Assembly: GCA_963753585.1 (NCBI GenBank)
Contig: CAVWCU010000001.1
Location: 1,981,681 to 2,045,680 of the forward strand
Origin: VRUE01 sp963753585
GTDB lineage: Bacteria; Actinomycetota; Thermoleophilia; Solirubrobacterales; 70-9
Direction: 5' to 3'
DNA: 64,000 bases
Shown here in pieces: positions 7,547 to 15,377 of this stretch (the first letter of the stretch is position 1; every line of letters begins with the position of its first letter). A program made the position numbers and the translations under genes. Below the pieces are notes generated by a model. The model ran no database searches and was not told the DNA's origin. It worked only from the letters and a program-made list of their open reading frames with translations.

Positions 7547-9779
7547 GATCACCGGCTTTCGAGGGGCGCTACCTCCCCTTCCGATAGAGCTCAACGAGAA
7601 GAGCTTCTTCATATATGGCGAGAACGGCCGTGGGAAGTCGACGATCGCCGACGCGCTCGAGCTCTGGTCAACCGGAAAGTTGCAGACCTTCCGCCGCGAG
7701 AAGTGCGGCCTCGACGCGGCAATTCACGTCGACACTACCCAGGCGACTATCGAGGTCCAGCCGGAGGGCTCCGGTCCGCTGAAGCGCACTCTGCGAGGGA
7801 CGAGCGTTTCGGATCCGGAGGCCCTCGACAACAGCGGAGACCCGAGCCACGCACTCGGCCTTCCCCTGCTTCGCCACGAGACGGTCCGCGACTTCATCGA
7901 GAAGTCACCCGGCGACAAGAAACGCGAGATCCTCGCCCTCGTCGGCCTCGAGGGGCTGAACGACTTCCGCGACGCAATACGCACCGCCAAATCGGAAAGC
8001 AAAAGGGCCAGGGAGGAAGCCGAGAGGACGACCGTGGCGGAGGAGGACAGACTCTCGGATAAGACCTTTGGACGCGACACAATTGAAGTCGCCGAGAAAC
8101 TGCGGGTGGAGGCGAAGCTGCCGAACTCGATCACGGGTCTCGATGAGCTCCGTAATCTCGATCTCCAGACTACCCCCGCGGCGATGACTCCGGATAGGCC
8201 GGGTGAGGTCGAGAAACTCACACGGGCGCTCGAAGACGCGCTCAAGGTCGACCTCCAGCCTTGGAACGATTTGATCGCCGACCAGGAGTCGGTGACTCGC
8301 AAGGCGGTTGCGACGCTCGTCCGCGAGGGGCGAAGCGTTCTTCCGCAGTGGCGGGAGGAGTCGTGCCCGCTGTGCCTCCAGGAATACCCGGGCGAGCGCC
8401 TTGCCACCGAGCTTGAGGAGCGAATCGCAGAGCTCGCTGACATTGAGGAGCGCTTCTCGGACGCTGAGGCGCCGCTTGTCGCTTCGATCGCCATGTGGCG
8501 AACGCTGAAAGGAGCGATCGAAGCGGTTACGCGGGTCGCTCCGGAGGGAGATTGGTCTAACAGCGACTCCCTCGAGGCCGCCCAAGCCGCAGCGAGTGAT
8601 CATGCCGATGCCCTCGAGGCAGCTTCCCGGGATCTCTCCGCCGCGCCGCCCTCGCCGACGCTCACGCTTTCCGGAGAGCTGGACTCGATGCGCAGCGAGG
8701 CAAGCACCGGCGCAAGCCCCGAGCAGGCCGCGCAGACCAGCCTCGCGTTGCTCAAGGAGCAGCAGGAGCGGGTTGACGAAGCCTCTGCCAAGTTGGCCGC
8801 CGCCGTAGCCGCTGAGAAGAGCGCAGATGTCCTGCTTGAGATCGCTGAAAGAAATGTCGGGGCGGCTATAACAGAGGCGATCAGCGGCCTCGGTGGCCTC
8901 GTCGCGGACTATTACCTGAAGGTGAGCGGCAGCAAGCTCTACTCCAACGTAAGACTCGAGTACGACAGCACTCACCGCGCTGGCGGGACCGAGTTCTCCA
9001 TTCGCTACGACAACCGCGAGGATTTTTCACCGCCTCAGCGGATCATGAGCAACGGGCAGCTCAATGCGCTGGCTCTAGCGTTTTTCCTAGCTCGCACCAA
9101 GGTTGAGGGCGGCCAATGGCGCACCATTGTCCTCGACGACGTTGTTGGCTCATTTGGCGGCATACACCGACGAGGTCTGCTCGACCTGCTCGAGGCCGAG
9201 TTCTCGGATTGGCAGATCATCCTCATGACCCACGACCGTACCTTCGCCCGCCACGCACTCGCGCGACTTGGGTCGGGCTGGAACCACCAGCGGATTGACG
9301 GCTGGTCGCCAAAAGGAGGCCCCGTCCTCGTTACCGGCGACCCGCTAAAACTTCTGCGCAAGCGGCTCGCTGAAGGCAAGGGCCCCGATGAGCTCGGTGG
9401 AGTCGCCCGGCAGGCTTTCGAGTCGGAGCTCTCGCGGCTGCTTGAGAAGCTCATGTACGCGATTGAGTACCACTCGAACGGTCGCTACACCGGCATGGAG
9501 TACTTGATCGCCCTGCGCCGGGGACTGAAAGAGGCCAAGTCATCGATCGCCGAGGAGGATGTCTTTACTCGACTCGAAGCCGACAGCTTCGTGATTAACC
9601 TCACCGCCCACGACCAGCCAAACCTGGGCGGAGCGGAAACCGCCGACTTCGACCAACTGGTCAAGGATCTCGAGGAGGTCCGCTCACTCTTCAAGTGCGA
9701 GAAGTGCGGCGATCCTGCTTGGGCGCAGGGTGATAAGGCAGGCAAGCACACATGTGGCTGCAAGGCGCTGTCAGCCTGA
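7527..9779 (+). CDS. SMC/Rad50-like AAA ATPase with zinc hook
   Basis: This 750-residue ABC-type ATPase is of the RecF/SMC/Rad50 class. The Walker A is GENGRGKST (residues ~31-39), the signature-like motif is MSNGQLNALALAFFL, the Walker B is TIVLDDVV, and an H-loop LMTHD follows. Long coiled-coil segments flank a central CPLC pair near residue 280 that could be a zinc hook. A second cysteine cluster closes the protein (CEKC, then CGC). Such proteins act on DNA ends, and several are core parts of anti-phage systems. It is the last and largest gene of element 1, coupled to the HIRAN gene. A two- or three-gene defence module is inferred; no nuclease domain is visible in the protein itself. Confidence 0.8.
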   Translation: MRLTRVEITGFRGALPPLPIELNEKSFFIYGENGRGKSTIADALELWSTGKLQTFRREKCGLDAAIHVDTTQATIEVQPEGSGPLKRTLRGTSVSDPEALDNSGDPSHALGLPLLRHETVRDFIEKSPGDKKREILALVGLEGLNDFRDAIRTAKSESKRAREEAERTTVAEEDRLSDKTFGRDTIEVAEKLRVEAKLPNSITGLDELRNLDLQTTPAAMTPDRPGEVEKLTRALEDALKVDLQPWNDLIADQESVTRKAVATLVREGRSVLPQWREESCPLCLQEYPGERLATELEERIAELADIEERFSDAEAPLVASIAMWRTLKGAIEAVTRVAPEGDWSNSDSLEAAQAAASDHADALEAASRDLSAAPPSPTLTLSGELDSMRSEASTGASPEQAAQTSLALLKEQQERVDEASAKLAAAVAAEKSADVLLEIAERNVGAAITEAISGLGGLVADYYLKVSGSKLYSNVRLEYDSTHRAGGTEFSIRYDNREDFSPPQRIMSNGQLNALALAFFLARTKVEGGQWRTIVLDDVVGSFGGIHRRGLLDLLEAEFSDWQIILMTHDRTFARHALARLGSGWNHQRIDGWSPKGGPVLVTGDPLKLLRKRLAEGKGPDELGGVARQAFESELSRLLEKLMYAIEYHSNGRYTGMEYLIALRRGLKEAKSSIAEEDVFTRLEADSFVINLTAHDQPNLGGAETADFDQLVKDLEEVRSLFKCEKCGDPAWAQGDKAGKHTCGCKALSA

Positions 9780-9879
9780 GTCCAGACTCGGGCTACCTTG
9801 TGTCCTTCTGCTGGCTCTGCTGTCGCTGAAATGCAAGTCGGAACTAGAGCAATCGCTGCTAATCCCTTCGCATCGCCGC

Positions 9880-9905
9880 CATTTCGGGCACTAGTGCCCG
9901 AAATG
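9880..9905. repeat. Element-end palindrome, perfect 26 bp
   Basis: CATTTCGGGCACT followed by its exact reverse complement, with no loop. It stands about 70 bp left of attachment copy B, so it marks the right end of element 1. It shares GGGCAC/GTGCCC with the palindromes at 5093, 10152 and 21223. The surrounding 519 bp (9780-10298) contain no gene. Confidence 0.75.
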
Positions 9906-9974
9906 GAGCGCAGATTTAGCGGCGGTTGGAAGCGGCTCTAAAAAGCGAAGCCCCCGACGTGCAGGGACATCGAG

Positions 9975-10203
9975 CGATGGAGCTAGGCGGATTCGAACCG
10001 CCGACCTCCTGGGTGCGATCCAACGGGGCGAAATCGGAGCGGTAGCTTCAGAAGTCCGCGACTAGCAGGGAATTAGCCGTACTCCGCGACCACTCGGCGC
10101 GTCGGCATTTTCGCAGCGGATACGCAGGGATATGCGGCGATATGCAGGGAGTCGGGCACTCCTGGCGAGAAGTGCCCGAAATCTGCGCAGGGCGGTTGGA
10201 ACG
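9975..10203. repeat. Attachment-like repeat B (element junction)
   Basis: Positions 9975-10022 are identical over 48 bp to 21303-21350, which covers the 3' half of tRNA-Ala(CGC) and its flank. To the right, sequence related to copy A follows. It includes three GATAYGCRGGG-like motifs at about 10117-10150 that could be integrase arm-binding sites, and an end palindrome at 10152-10179. This is the inferred junction between elements 1 and 2. Confidence 0.78.
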
Positions 10204-10240
10204 GGTTTTCACCCCAAAGGAAGCTTTGGTTGTGGCCCTT

Positions 10241-10274
10241 CTATCCCAAGGAAAACGCCCAAACCTTGGGATAG
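10241..10274. promoter_or_regulatory. Inverted repeat upstream of toxin-antitoxin genes
   Basis: CTATCCCAAGG (10241-10251) and its exact complement CCTTGGGATAG (10264-10274), 12 bases apart, end 24 bases before the antitoxin start. This is the usual place for autoregulatory binding by an antitoxin or toxin-antitoxin complex. An attenuating hairpin is the alternative. Confidence 0.6.
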
Positions 10275-10298
10275 ACGGGTGGTACCGTTTGATGCCTG

Positions 10299-10526
10299 AT
10301 GACTAAGACCGAGCTACATCAGCTTGTGGATGCGCTCCCCGATGAATCGCTGCCCGCCGCAGCGATTTTGCTTCGCCGTGCCCAGGACCCTGTTGCGGCC
10401 AAGCTGGATGCCGCTCCTTACGACGACGAGGAGCTGACCGACGAGGATCTGCGGGTCGTCAAGGAGGCACGGAGCGAACCCGGCATCTCTTGGTCAGACG
10501 CCGAGGCGGAGCTGAACGCTGGCTGA
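10299..10526 (+). CDS. Antitoxin of a RelE/ParE-type pair
   Basis: This 75-residue acidic protein begins with a helical segment (MTKTELHQLVDALPDESLPA) and ends in an acidic tail (DDEELTDEDLRVVKEARSEP). The shape resembles DUF2281-like or RelB-like antitoxins, which bind DNA at the N-terminus and cover the toxin with the tail. It sits immediately before, and overlaps by eight bases, a clear RelE/ParE toxin frame. The upstream inverted repeat is a likely operator. Confidence 0.72.
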   Translation: MTKTELHQLVDALPDESLPAAAILLRRAQDPVAAKLDAAPYDDEELTDEDLRVVKEARSEPGISWSDAEAELNAG

Positions 10527-10776
10527 TCCAAGCGGATGGCGGATCGAGATCCGCCCCGCTGTCCTGAAGTCCCTTCGAAAGCTGGGGCGAAAGGACCGCG
10601 AGCGCATCAGCGCCGCAATTGACAGCCTCCCCGATGGCGACGTCAAACACCTCCGAGGCCCTGAGCGTCTCTGGCGACTGCGCGTCGGCGAGTGGCGCAT
10701 CATTTTTGATCGTCGAGCCAGCGAGAAGGTGATTGACGTCCTGGCGATTCGGCCTCGAGGTCGTGCTTATCGGTGA
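10519..10776 (+). CDS. RelE/ParE-family toxin, CTG start
   Basis: An 85-residue frame with no ATG, GTG or TTG start: it opens after a TGA at 10513-10515, and the only plausible start is CTG at 10519, inside the end of the antitoxin gene. The translation is unmistakably RelE/ParE-like: RIEIRPAVLKSLRKL, then HLRGPERLWRLRVGEWR, then IIFDRR and a C-terminal VIDVLAIRPRGRAYR. RelE relatives cleave mRNA on the ribosome and ParE relatives poison gyrase; I cannot tell which applies. Weak, coupled CTG initiation would keep toxin below antitoxin. Confidence 0.75.
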   Translation: MADPSGWRIEIRPAVLKSLRKLGRKDRERISAAIDSLPDGDVKHLRGPERLWRLRVGEWRIIFDRRASEKVIDVLAIRPRGRAYR

Positions 10777-10798
10777 TCGATGGCGGACTAGCCTCGCA

Positions 10799-11839
10799 CT
10801 AGTCCCAAACGGCGAGTGCATCCGGCCAGAGCAGTTGGACGTCAAGGCTGTCGCAAAGCGCATGCCAATCGGGGTCTAGGGGTTTCCACTCGACCATCAG
10901 CGCTGCCTTGACGGAGCTGTGCGTTTGCTTGAGACGCTGGCGGTAGATGAGGACTTGGCCTAGGCCGAGGCGTAGCTGTCGCTCTTCGTTAGTCGTGGTG
11001 AGGCTCTTGACCTCGGCTACCCAAGCCTCCTCGCCGTTGAGCCAAAGAAGATCCCAAGGTGGGTCTAGGGGCTGCGGTCGTCGGGGTTTGCAGCCGATCT
11101 CGGCAACCTTCTCCGCGAGCATGTTTTGCAGTTCCCGGTGGCTACGCAAGCCCCGTTCGACCGCCGCCGGGTCGACGGAGAACGGATCCCGCTCGACCTG
11201 CGAAACGGCTACGTCAACGGGTATGTAGTCCTCGCCTGGTTCGCTGTTGGCCGGGGATGCCGGGGAGACCGGAAAGGCAACCGGCACGTCATCGAGGAGG
11301 TCGGGCAGGCTTGGGAGCGTGTCCACTAGATCGAGCGGCATCTTCATCAAGTAGCCCTGGGCCGCTCGGAGCCCATCGCCTCGAAGCTGAAACGGGAAGT
11401 AGAGGGGCCTGCCGTGTTTTGCTTCCAGCTCGGCGTGAACGTCGACGACTCGGGATTCCAAACCGCGAATTTCGGCAAGGGTCAGAGGCTCGTCCAGGTA
11501 GAAGGGACCATGAAGCCCGTGCCAGAGCCCTTCTCGTGGATACGGCTCGACCGGTGCACCGCTGGGTCCCGTTGAGCGAGGCGTCCCCCAGACGGTCTCT
11601 TCTTCCCAAAATCCACCCTGGGCTATCGACCACGCGGTGATCGCCGAGACATCCCTCTTCTCGTAGTGAAGAACGATGTCTCCGTCCTGCACTTCTCGGA
11701 CTAGCGCGTAGGTCGGGTTTTCCTCGCCGCTGTCGTCAAGGCGCGGCGCATGCAGATCAGCTCCGAGGTCTGGCCGTCCGGTGATCTCCATCCAGTAGCG
11801 CTCTAGGGGATCGGCCTGCCACCAGCGATGAAGGTCCAT
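10799..11839 (-). CDS. EVE-like reader fused to PD-(D/E)xK nuclease
   Basis: This 346-residue protein has two parts. Residues 1-165 resemble the EVE/PUA-like domain found at the N-terminus of modification-dependent endonucleases: WWQADPLERYW, ADLHAP, then a DGDIVLHY block and a YFPFQL segment. Residues 230-346 look like a PD-(D/E)xK nuclease, with PWDLLWLNGEEAWVAEVKS giving the D and ExK and a helix with GLGQVLIYRQRL after it. EVE domains bind modified bases, so a type IV restriction enzyme against phage with modified DNA is the likely role. It is divergent from the next nuclease-like gene. Confidence 0.68.
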   Translation of the reverse strand: MDLHRWWQADPLERYWMEITGRPDLGADLHAPRLDDSGEENPTYALVREVQDGDIVLHYEKRDVSAITAWSIAQGGFWEEETVWGTPRSTGPSGAPVEPYPREGLWHGLHGPFYLDEPLTLAEIRGLESRVVDVHAELEAKHGRPLYFPFQLRGDGLRAAQGYLMKMPLDLVDTLPSLPDLLDDVPVAFPVSPASPANSEPGEDYIPVDVAVSQVERDPFSVDPAAVERGLRSHRELQNMLAEKVAEIGCKPRRPQPLDPPWDLLWLNGEEAWVAEVKSLTTTNEERQLRLGLGQVLIYRQRLKQTHSSVKAALMVEWKPLDPDWHALCDSLDVQLLWPDALAVWD

Positions 11840-11936
11840 TAACCAAAGCTATCTGAGCTTCTCTCGATTGAAGTTAACCCCACGGTCACTCATGAGATAG
11901 TGCTCCGAAAGGCAGCTTGTATGGGCAGCGCGCCAA

Positions 11937-13094
11937 ATGCCGTCCGAAGTGAAAAACAACGAGACAGACGACGGCCTCTTCGCCCGGGTCGTCCCCGAGG
12001 AGCGTCTTCACCCGAGCTTCGTGGCCCTTCGCGACGATGGGCCCCGCGAGCCCGCCCGCCGCTCGCTTGACGAGGTCTACGCCCGTATGGGCGAGCGTGA
12101 CGGCGGCTTCCGCGAGCAGTTTCAGAGCACCGGCTTCGACAGCCGGGTCTGGGAGCTGTACCTCTATGCCGCCTTCGAGGATGCCGGGCTCGACGTCCAC
12201 CTGCCCGATCCGGCGCCCGACTTCCTGGTGGCCCGCGACGCCCTCCGGTTCGCGGTGGAGGCGACGACGGCGAACCTCCGCGACGGCGAGCAGAAACCCA
12301 AGGTGGCAAGCGAGGGAGACCTCCTCGACTTCTTGAGCCAGGAGCTGCCGATCCGCCTCGGCAGCCCGCTCTTCACCAAGTTGAGTGCCGACTACACCGC
12401 CGCGCCGGAGCTGCGGGAGATCCCTTTCGTCCTCGCGCTCGAGTCCTTCGTGTCGCCGGATGCGATGTTCCCCTCGGAGTCGCCGCTCGGCTCCTACCTG
12501 TACGGCCTCCAGTCCTCGCCCGAATTCGACGACGGCGGCCATCTCACGATCTCCTACGAGCCGATCACCGAGCATCGGGTGGGCGGAAAGGTGATCCCTT
12601 CGGGCTTCTTCGCCCAGCCGGGAGCCGAGGAGATCTCGGCGGTCCTCTTCTCCAACAGCGGCACGATCGGCAAGTTCAGCCGCATGGGCTACCAGGAGGG
12701 CATCGGGCGCGACCGCATCTGGATGGGCCGCTTCGGGATGGTCGCCGACAACGACCCCGACGCAGCGGCGCCGAATTTCTTTGTCGAGGAGGTCGGCGAC
12801 CGGACCGAGCGCTGGAGCGAGGGCCTGGTCGTCTTCCACAATCCCGGCGCAGCCCGGCCGCTCCCGCACAAGGCCTTCGGAGAGACGGCGATCCAGTACA
12901 AGCTCGAGGAGGGCCAGATCCGCCATACGACTTCGCCCTTCCACATCTTCAGCTCACAGACGATGACCATCCCTGCGCCGGAGGGGCGAGACGTCGAGAT
13001 CGCCCGGTTCATCGGCCGGAGAAAACTCCAGGACCTCGTCGAGGCGGTGCGGGCGGCATACGGCGGCGAGGAGGGGGATCCCCGGGGCGCCTAG
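11937..13094 (+). CDS. PD-(D/E)xK-like protein of unknown function
   Basis: This 385-residue protein is not assigned to a named family. Residues 58-115 contain a nuclease-like pattern: FDSRVWELYLYAAFEDAG helix with a central E, PDFLVA strand with D, then RFAVEATTAN, where the usual ExK reads ExT. It may therefore be a degenerate or variant nuclease. The remainder is mixed alpha/beta without motifs I know. Its 3' end overlaps by four bases the convergent membrane-protein gene. Position in the island suggests a defence function, but this is inference. Confidence 0.5.
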   Translation: MPSEVKNNETDDGLFARVVPEERLHPSFVALRDDGPREPARRSLDEVYARMGERDGGFREQFQSTGFDSRVWELYLYAAFEDAGLDVHLPDPAPDFLVARDALRFAVEATTANLRDGEQKPKVASEGDLLDFLSQELPIRLGSPLFTKLSADYTAAPELREIPFVLALESFVSPDAMFPSESPLGSYLYGLQSSPEFDDGGHLTISYEPITEHRVGGKVIPSGFFAQPGAEEISAVLFSNSGTIGKFSRMGYQEGIGRDRIWMGRFGMVADNDPDAAAPNFFVEEVGDRTERWSEGLVVFHNPGAARPLPHKAFGETAIQYKLEEGQIRHTTSPFHIFSSQTMTIPAPEGRDVEIARFIGRRKLQDLVEAVRAAYGGEEGDPRGA

Positions 13095-13936
13095 CGCCGT
13101 CGCGCCCGTCCGAGGAGACGGGCCCCGCGACCCGTGGGTCGATCGGGATCCGTCGGGCCCGCGGCGCCCACGCCCGCCAGCTTGTGGAGGTCGTCGTAGA
13201 TGGCCCTCGCCGCCTCGTCGCCGCGGTCGAGCTCGATGCATGGCATGTCGTCACTGTCGGTCCGCGCCAGGTACGTCGCGGTGACGAGCCGCGTCTCGTT
13301 ACCGACCACCATGTAGGGGATCGCTCCGTGGTCGTCCAGCTGCTTGACCCGTAGCCTCGCCCGATGGGCGGGATCCAATGAGCCGCGAAGCTCGGCGAGG
13401 GCGGCGCTCGTGTCGGCGATCCGGCCGCTGTAGTTCTTGCCCGTGGCATCGAAGAGGATCGGGACCTGGGGGCTGTCGGGGCCCAGCATCACCAGGGTCA
13501 CGGTGCCTCCGGCGCCGAGGAGGCGGCGGATCTGGGCCACGAAGGCGCCCCTGCGGCTCGGGTCACACCACTTGCCCATCGTGTGCCCGGCGACGTAGAA
13601 TTCCTTCTCTGCCTCTTCGAGGAAGGCGAACCACTCCTCGAACTCCAGGTCGCACTTGCGCCGTGAGCTCCCCCCGCTCACGTCGGAGCCGGCGGCGCTG
13701 GCGGAAGGACCGACCGGCTCGGTCAGCGATCGGATCGCGCCGAAGAGGGCCACGACGAGGCCGCCGGCGACACCGATGACGATGCCCACGCTCACCGCGG
13801 AGCTGATGCCGAGCATCCCATGCCCGTCATGGATCAGCGAGGAGGCCAGAAGCGTCGCCGTGGCGATCAGGACGGCGTAGATGGCCGACAGCGCGAGGAG
13901 CCGCCATCGTCCGGGGTCCGATGCGATCTGGGCCAT
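13091..13936 (-). CDS. Two-TM membrane protein, last gene of radical SAM operon
   Basis: A 281-residue protein. Two hydrophobic helices lie near residues 15-36 and 43-66 (LLALSAIYAVLIATATLL and VSVGIVIGVAGGLVVALFG). After a Ser/Gly linker comes a cytosolic alpha/beta domain of about 150 residues with EFYVAGHTMGKWCD, TVTLVMLGPDSPQVPIL and IPYMVVGNETRLVTATYL. Such strand-rich segments recall phospholipase-D-like domains seen in some bacterial signalling or effector proteins, but no HKD pair is present. It starts three bases after the EEP gene and is surely co-transcribed. A membrane-anchored sensor or effector is a reasonable guess. Confidence 0.55.
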   Translation of the reverse strand: MAQIASDPGRWRLLALSAIYAVLIATATLLASSLIHDGHGMLGISSAVSVGIVIGVAGGLVVALFGAIRSLTEPVGPSASAAGSDVSGGSSRRKCDLEFEEWFAFLEEAEKEFYVAGHTMGKWCDPSRRGAFVAQIRRLLGAGGTVTLVMLGPDSPQVPILFDATGKNYSGRIADTSAALAELRGSLDPAHRARLRVKQLDDHGAIPYMVVGNETRLVTATYLARTDSDDMPCIELDRGDEAARAIYDDLHKLAGVGAAGPTDPDRPTGRGARLLGRARRR

Positions 13937-13939
13937 GCC

Positions 13940-14731
13940 TCAGAAGAGCGACGCCGGTCCCGGCGCCAGGGTCGGGTCGACGGACAACCGCTCGCCTGCG
14001 ACCGACGCGAGCTCCATCACCAGGGCCGAGTGGTCGCTCAGATCCGTCTCGCGGGTCTCGTGGAGGTACTCGCAGCGCCGCAGGGCCGGGCGAAGATCGG
14101 CGGTGATCAGGCAGTGATCGAAGCGATGGCCGCGGCCTTCGGTGTCGGCCCAGCTGACCTCGATACGGTCGGGGTGAAGGGCACGGTAGGCGTCGAGCCA
14201 TCCGACCCGGGGCAGCGCCTCGTATAGCTCGTACTCCCACTCCTGGAAGCCCCGCTCAGAGCCGCGACCGCTCCGCTCGACGATGTTCAGGTCGCCGATC
14301 AGGACGCTCGAGCGCGGCTCGCGCGCGCCCACCAGGGTCAGCAGCTCGGCCAGGAAACGACGCTTGCGCGCGATCCGCTCGGCCGAGTCGTCACGCGAGG
14401 GGGCATAGACGCCGATGATTTCCAGGGCTCCGACCGACCCCTGGGCGATCCGCTCGGGAAGATAGGACTCGACTGGCGCCTCCGTGCCGAGCGCGACCCT
14501 CGAGGCGATGAGGACCCCACGCTCGCCCTCGCCCGGACGGCGGGTGCGGAGCGCCCAGCCCGACCCGCGAAACCGCTCGGCGAGCAGCTCGCTTCCCGCG
14601 CCCACGCCGATCTCGGTCAGGACGAAGACCTGCTCGGGACGGGCGTCGAGCCATTCGAGCTGGCGTTTGGCCCGCGCGAGCGAGGGACTGCAGACGTTTA
14701 GGGTCAGGACCGAGAGCCCCGGCTCAGCCAT
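13940..14731 (-). CDS. Endonuclease/exonuclease/phosphatase (EEP) family protein A
   Basis: A protein of 263 residues from the ATG at 14731, which overlaps the kinase stop by eight bases (ATGGCTGA). It has the full set of EEP motifs: TLNVCSP (Asn), LTEIG (metal-binding Glu), VLIGDLNIV (Asp and Asn), GHRFDHCLI (Asp) and LSDHSALV (terminal Asp-His). The fold is shared by exonuclease III, DNase I and sugar or nucleotide phosphatases. No AP-endonuclease DNA-insertion loops are obvious, so the substrate could be DNA, RNA or a small nucleotide. It is the third gene of the radical SAM operon and a paralogue of the divergent EEP gene at 16540. Confidence 0.78.
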   Translation of the reverse strand: MAEPGLSVLTLNVCSPSLARAKRQLEWLDARPEQVFVLTEIGVGAGSELLAERFRGSGWALRTRRPGEGERGVLIASRVALGTEAPVESYLPERIAQGSVGALEIIGVYAPSRDDSAERIARKRRFLAELLTLVGAREPRSSVLIGDLNIVERSGRGSERGFQEWEYELYEALPRVGWLDAYRALHPDRIEVSWADTEGRGHRFDHCLITADLRPALRRCEYLHETRETDLSDHSALVMELASVAGERLSVDPTLAPGPASLF

Positions 14732-15377
14732 CTGCCCGACCCCTCTCACCCTCGATCAACGAGGCGACCTCCGCGCCCAGCTCCACAGCGTCGGTCTCGG
14801 TCGTGTCGAGGACCAGCGCGGGCAGGCCGTAGGCGTCCTCCAGGAAGCGGTCGGCCTCCTTGTAGAGGGCCAGCTCGCGCTCGCCGCCGGCCGTCTGCTC
14901 GAAGCGCCGCGCGGGGTCGGGCTCGCGGGCCGACAGGCGCTGATGGATCGTCGCCGCCTCGGCCCGCAGGCGGATCCGCAGGTCGGGTCGCGGGATGCCG
15001 GCGTTGACGGCGACGATGAACTCGACCTCGACCCCGTCGAGACGCTGGAGGACGAGCGAGGACTCGATGTAGCGGTCGCAGAGCACAATCTCTCCGGCGG
15101 CGAGATGATCGGCCACCTCGCCCTCGACCTGCTGGTGGCGGTCGGCGGCGACGAGGCAGGCGAGGCCTCGACCGCGGAGCCCCGCCTCCGAGTCCCGGGC
15201 GAACTGCCCGAGGAGCCCGGCGGAGGGCTGATGGGTGCTGTAGACCGGCGCACCTCGGGCCTGCAGCTCCGCCGCCACCACCTCGGTCAAGGAGGTCTTG
15301 CCTGAGCCGTTCGGCCCGTCGATCGTCACCAGCATCCCCGGCCTGTTGGAGGCGGACCTGAAGAGCTTTTCGCTCAT
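14724..15377 (-). CDS. Thymidylate-kinase-like nucleotide kinase
   Basis: A protein of 217 residues with a P-loop DGPNGSGKTS near residue 20, a DRYIESSLV segment like the DRYxxSS motif of dTMP kinases, and an arginine-rich LID region (REPDPARRFEQ). Canonical dTMP kinases phosphorylate dTMP to dTDP. This copy lies in a mobile element, second in an operon with a radical SAM enzyme (four-base ATGA overlap), so a specialised nucleotide substrate is plausible. Kinases of this kind accompany prokaryotic viperins, which is suggestive but not proof. It is unlikely to be the housekeeping tmk. Confidence 0.75.
   Translation of the reverse strand: MSEKLFRSASNRPGMLVTIDGPNGSGKTSLTEVVAAELQARGAPVYSTHQPSAGLLGQFARDSEAGLRGRGLACLVAADRHQQVEGEVADHLAAGEIVLCDRYIESSLVLQRLDGVEVEFIVAVNAGIPRPDLRIRLRAEAATIHQRLSAREPDPARRFEQTAGGERELALYKEADRFLEDAYGLPALVLDTTETDAVELGAEVASLIEGERGRADG

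Larger units (their letters stand above)
4931..9979. mobile_element. Integrated element 1 (no integrase of its own)
   Basis: A stretch of about 5 kb bounded by attachment-like copies A and B, with an end palindrome near each boundary (5093-5120 and 9880-9905). Its cargo is an AraC-like protein, a small membrane protein, a HIRAN protein, a tiny protein and a zinc-hook ATPase, all on the + strand. No recombinase is visible, so it may rely on the integrase of element 2 or be a remnant. The boundary assignment is inference from the repeats. Confidence 0.65.
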
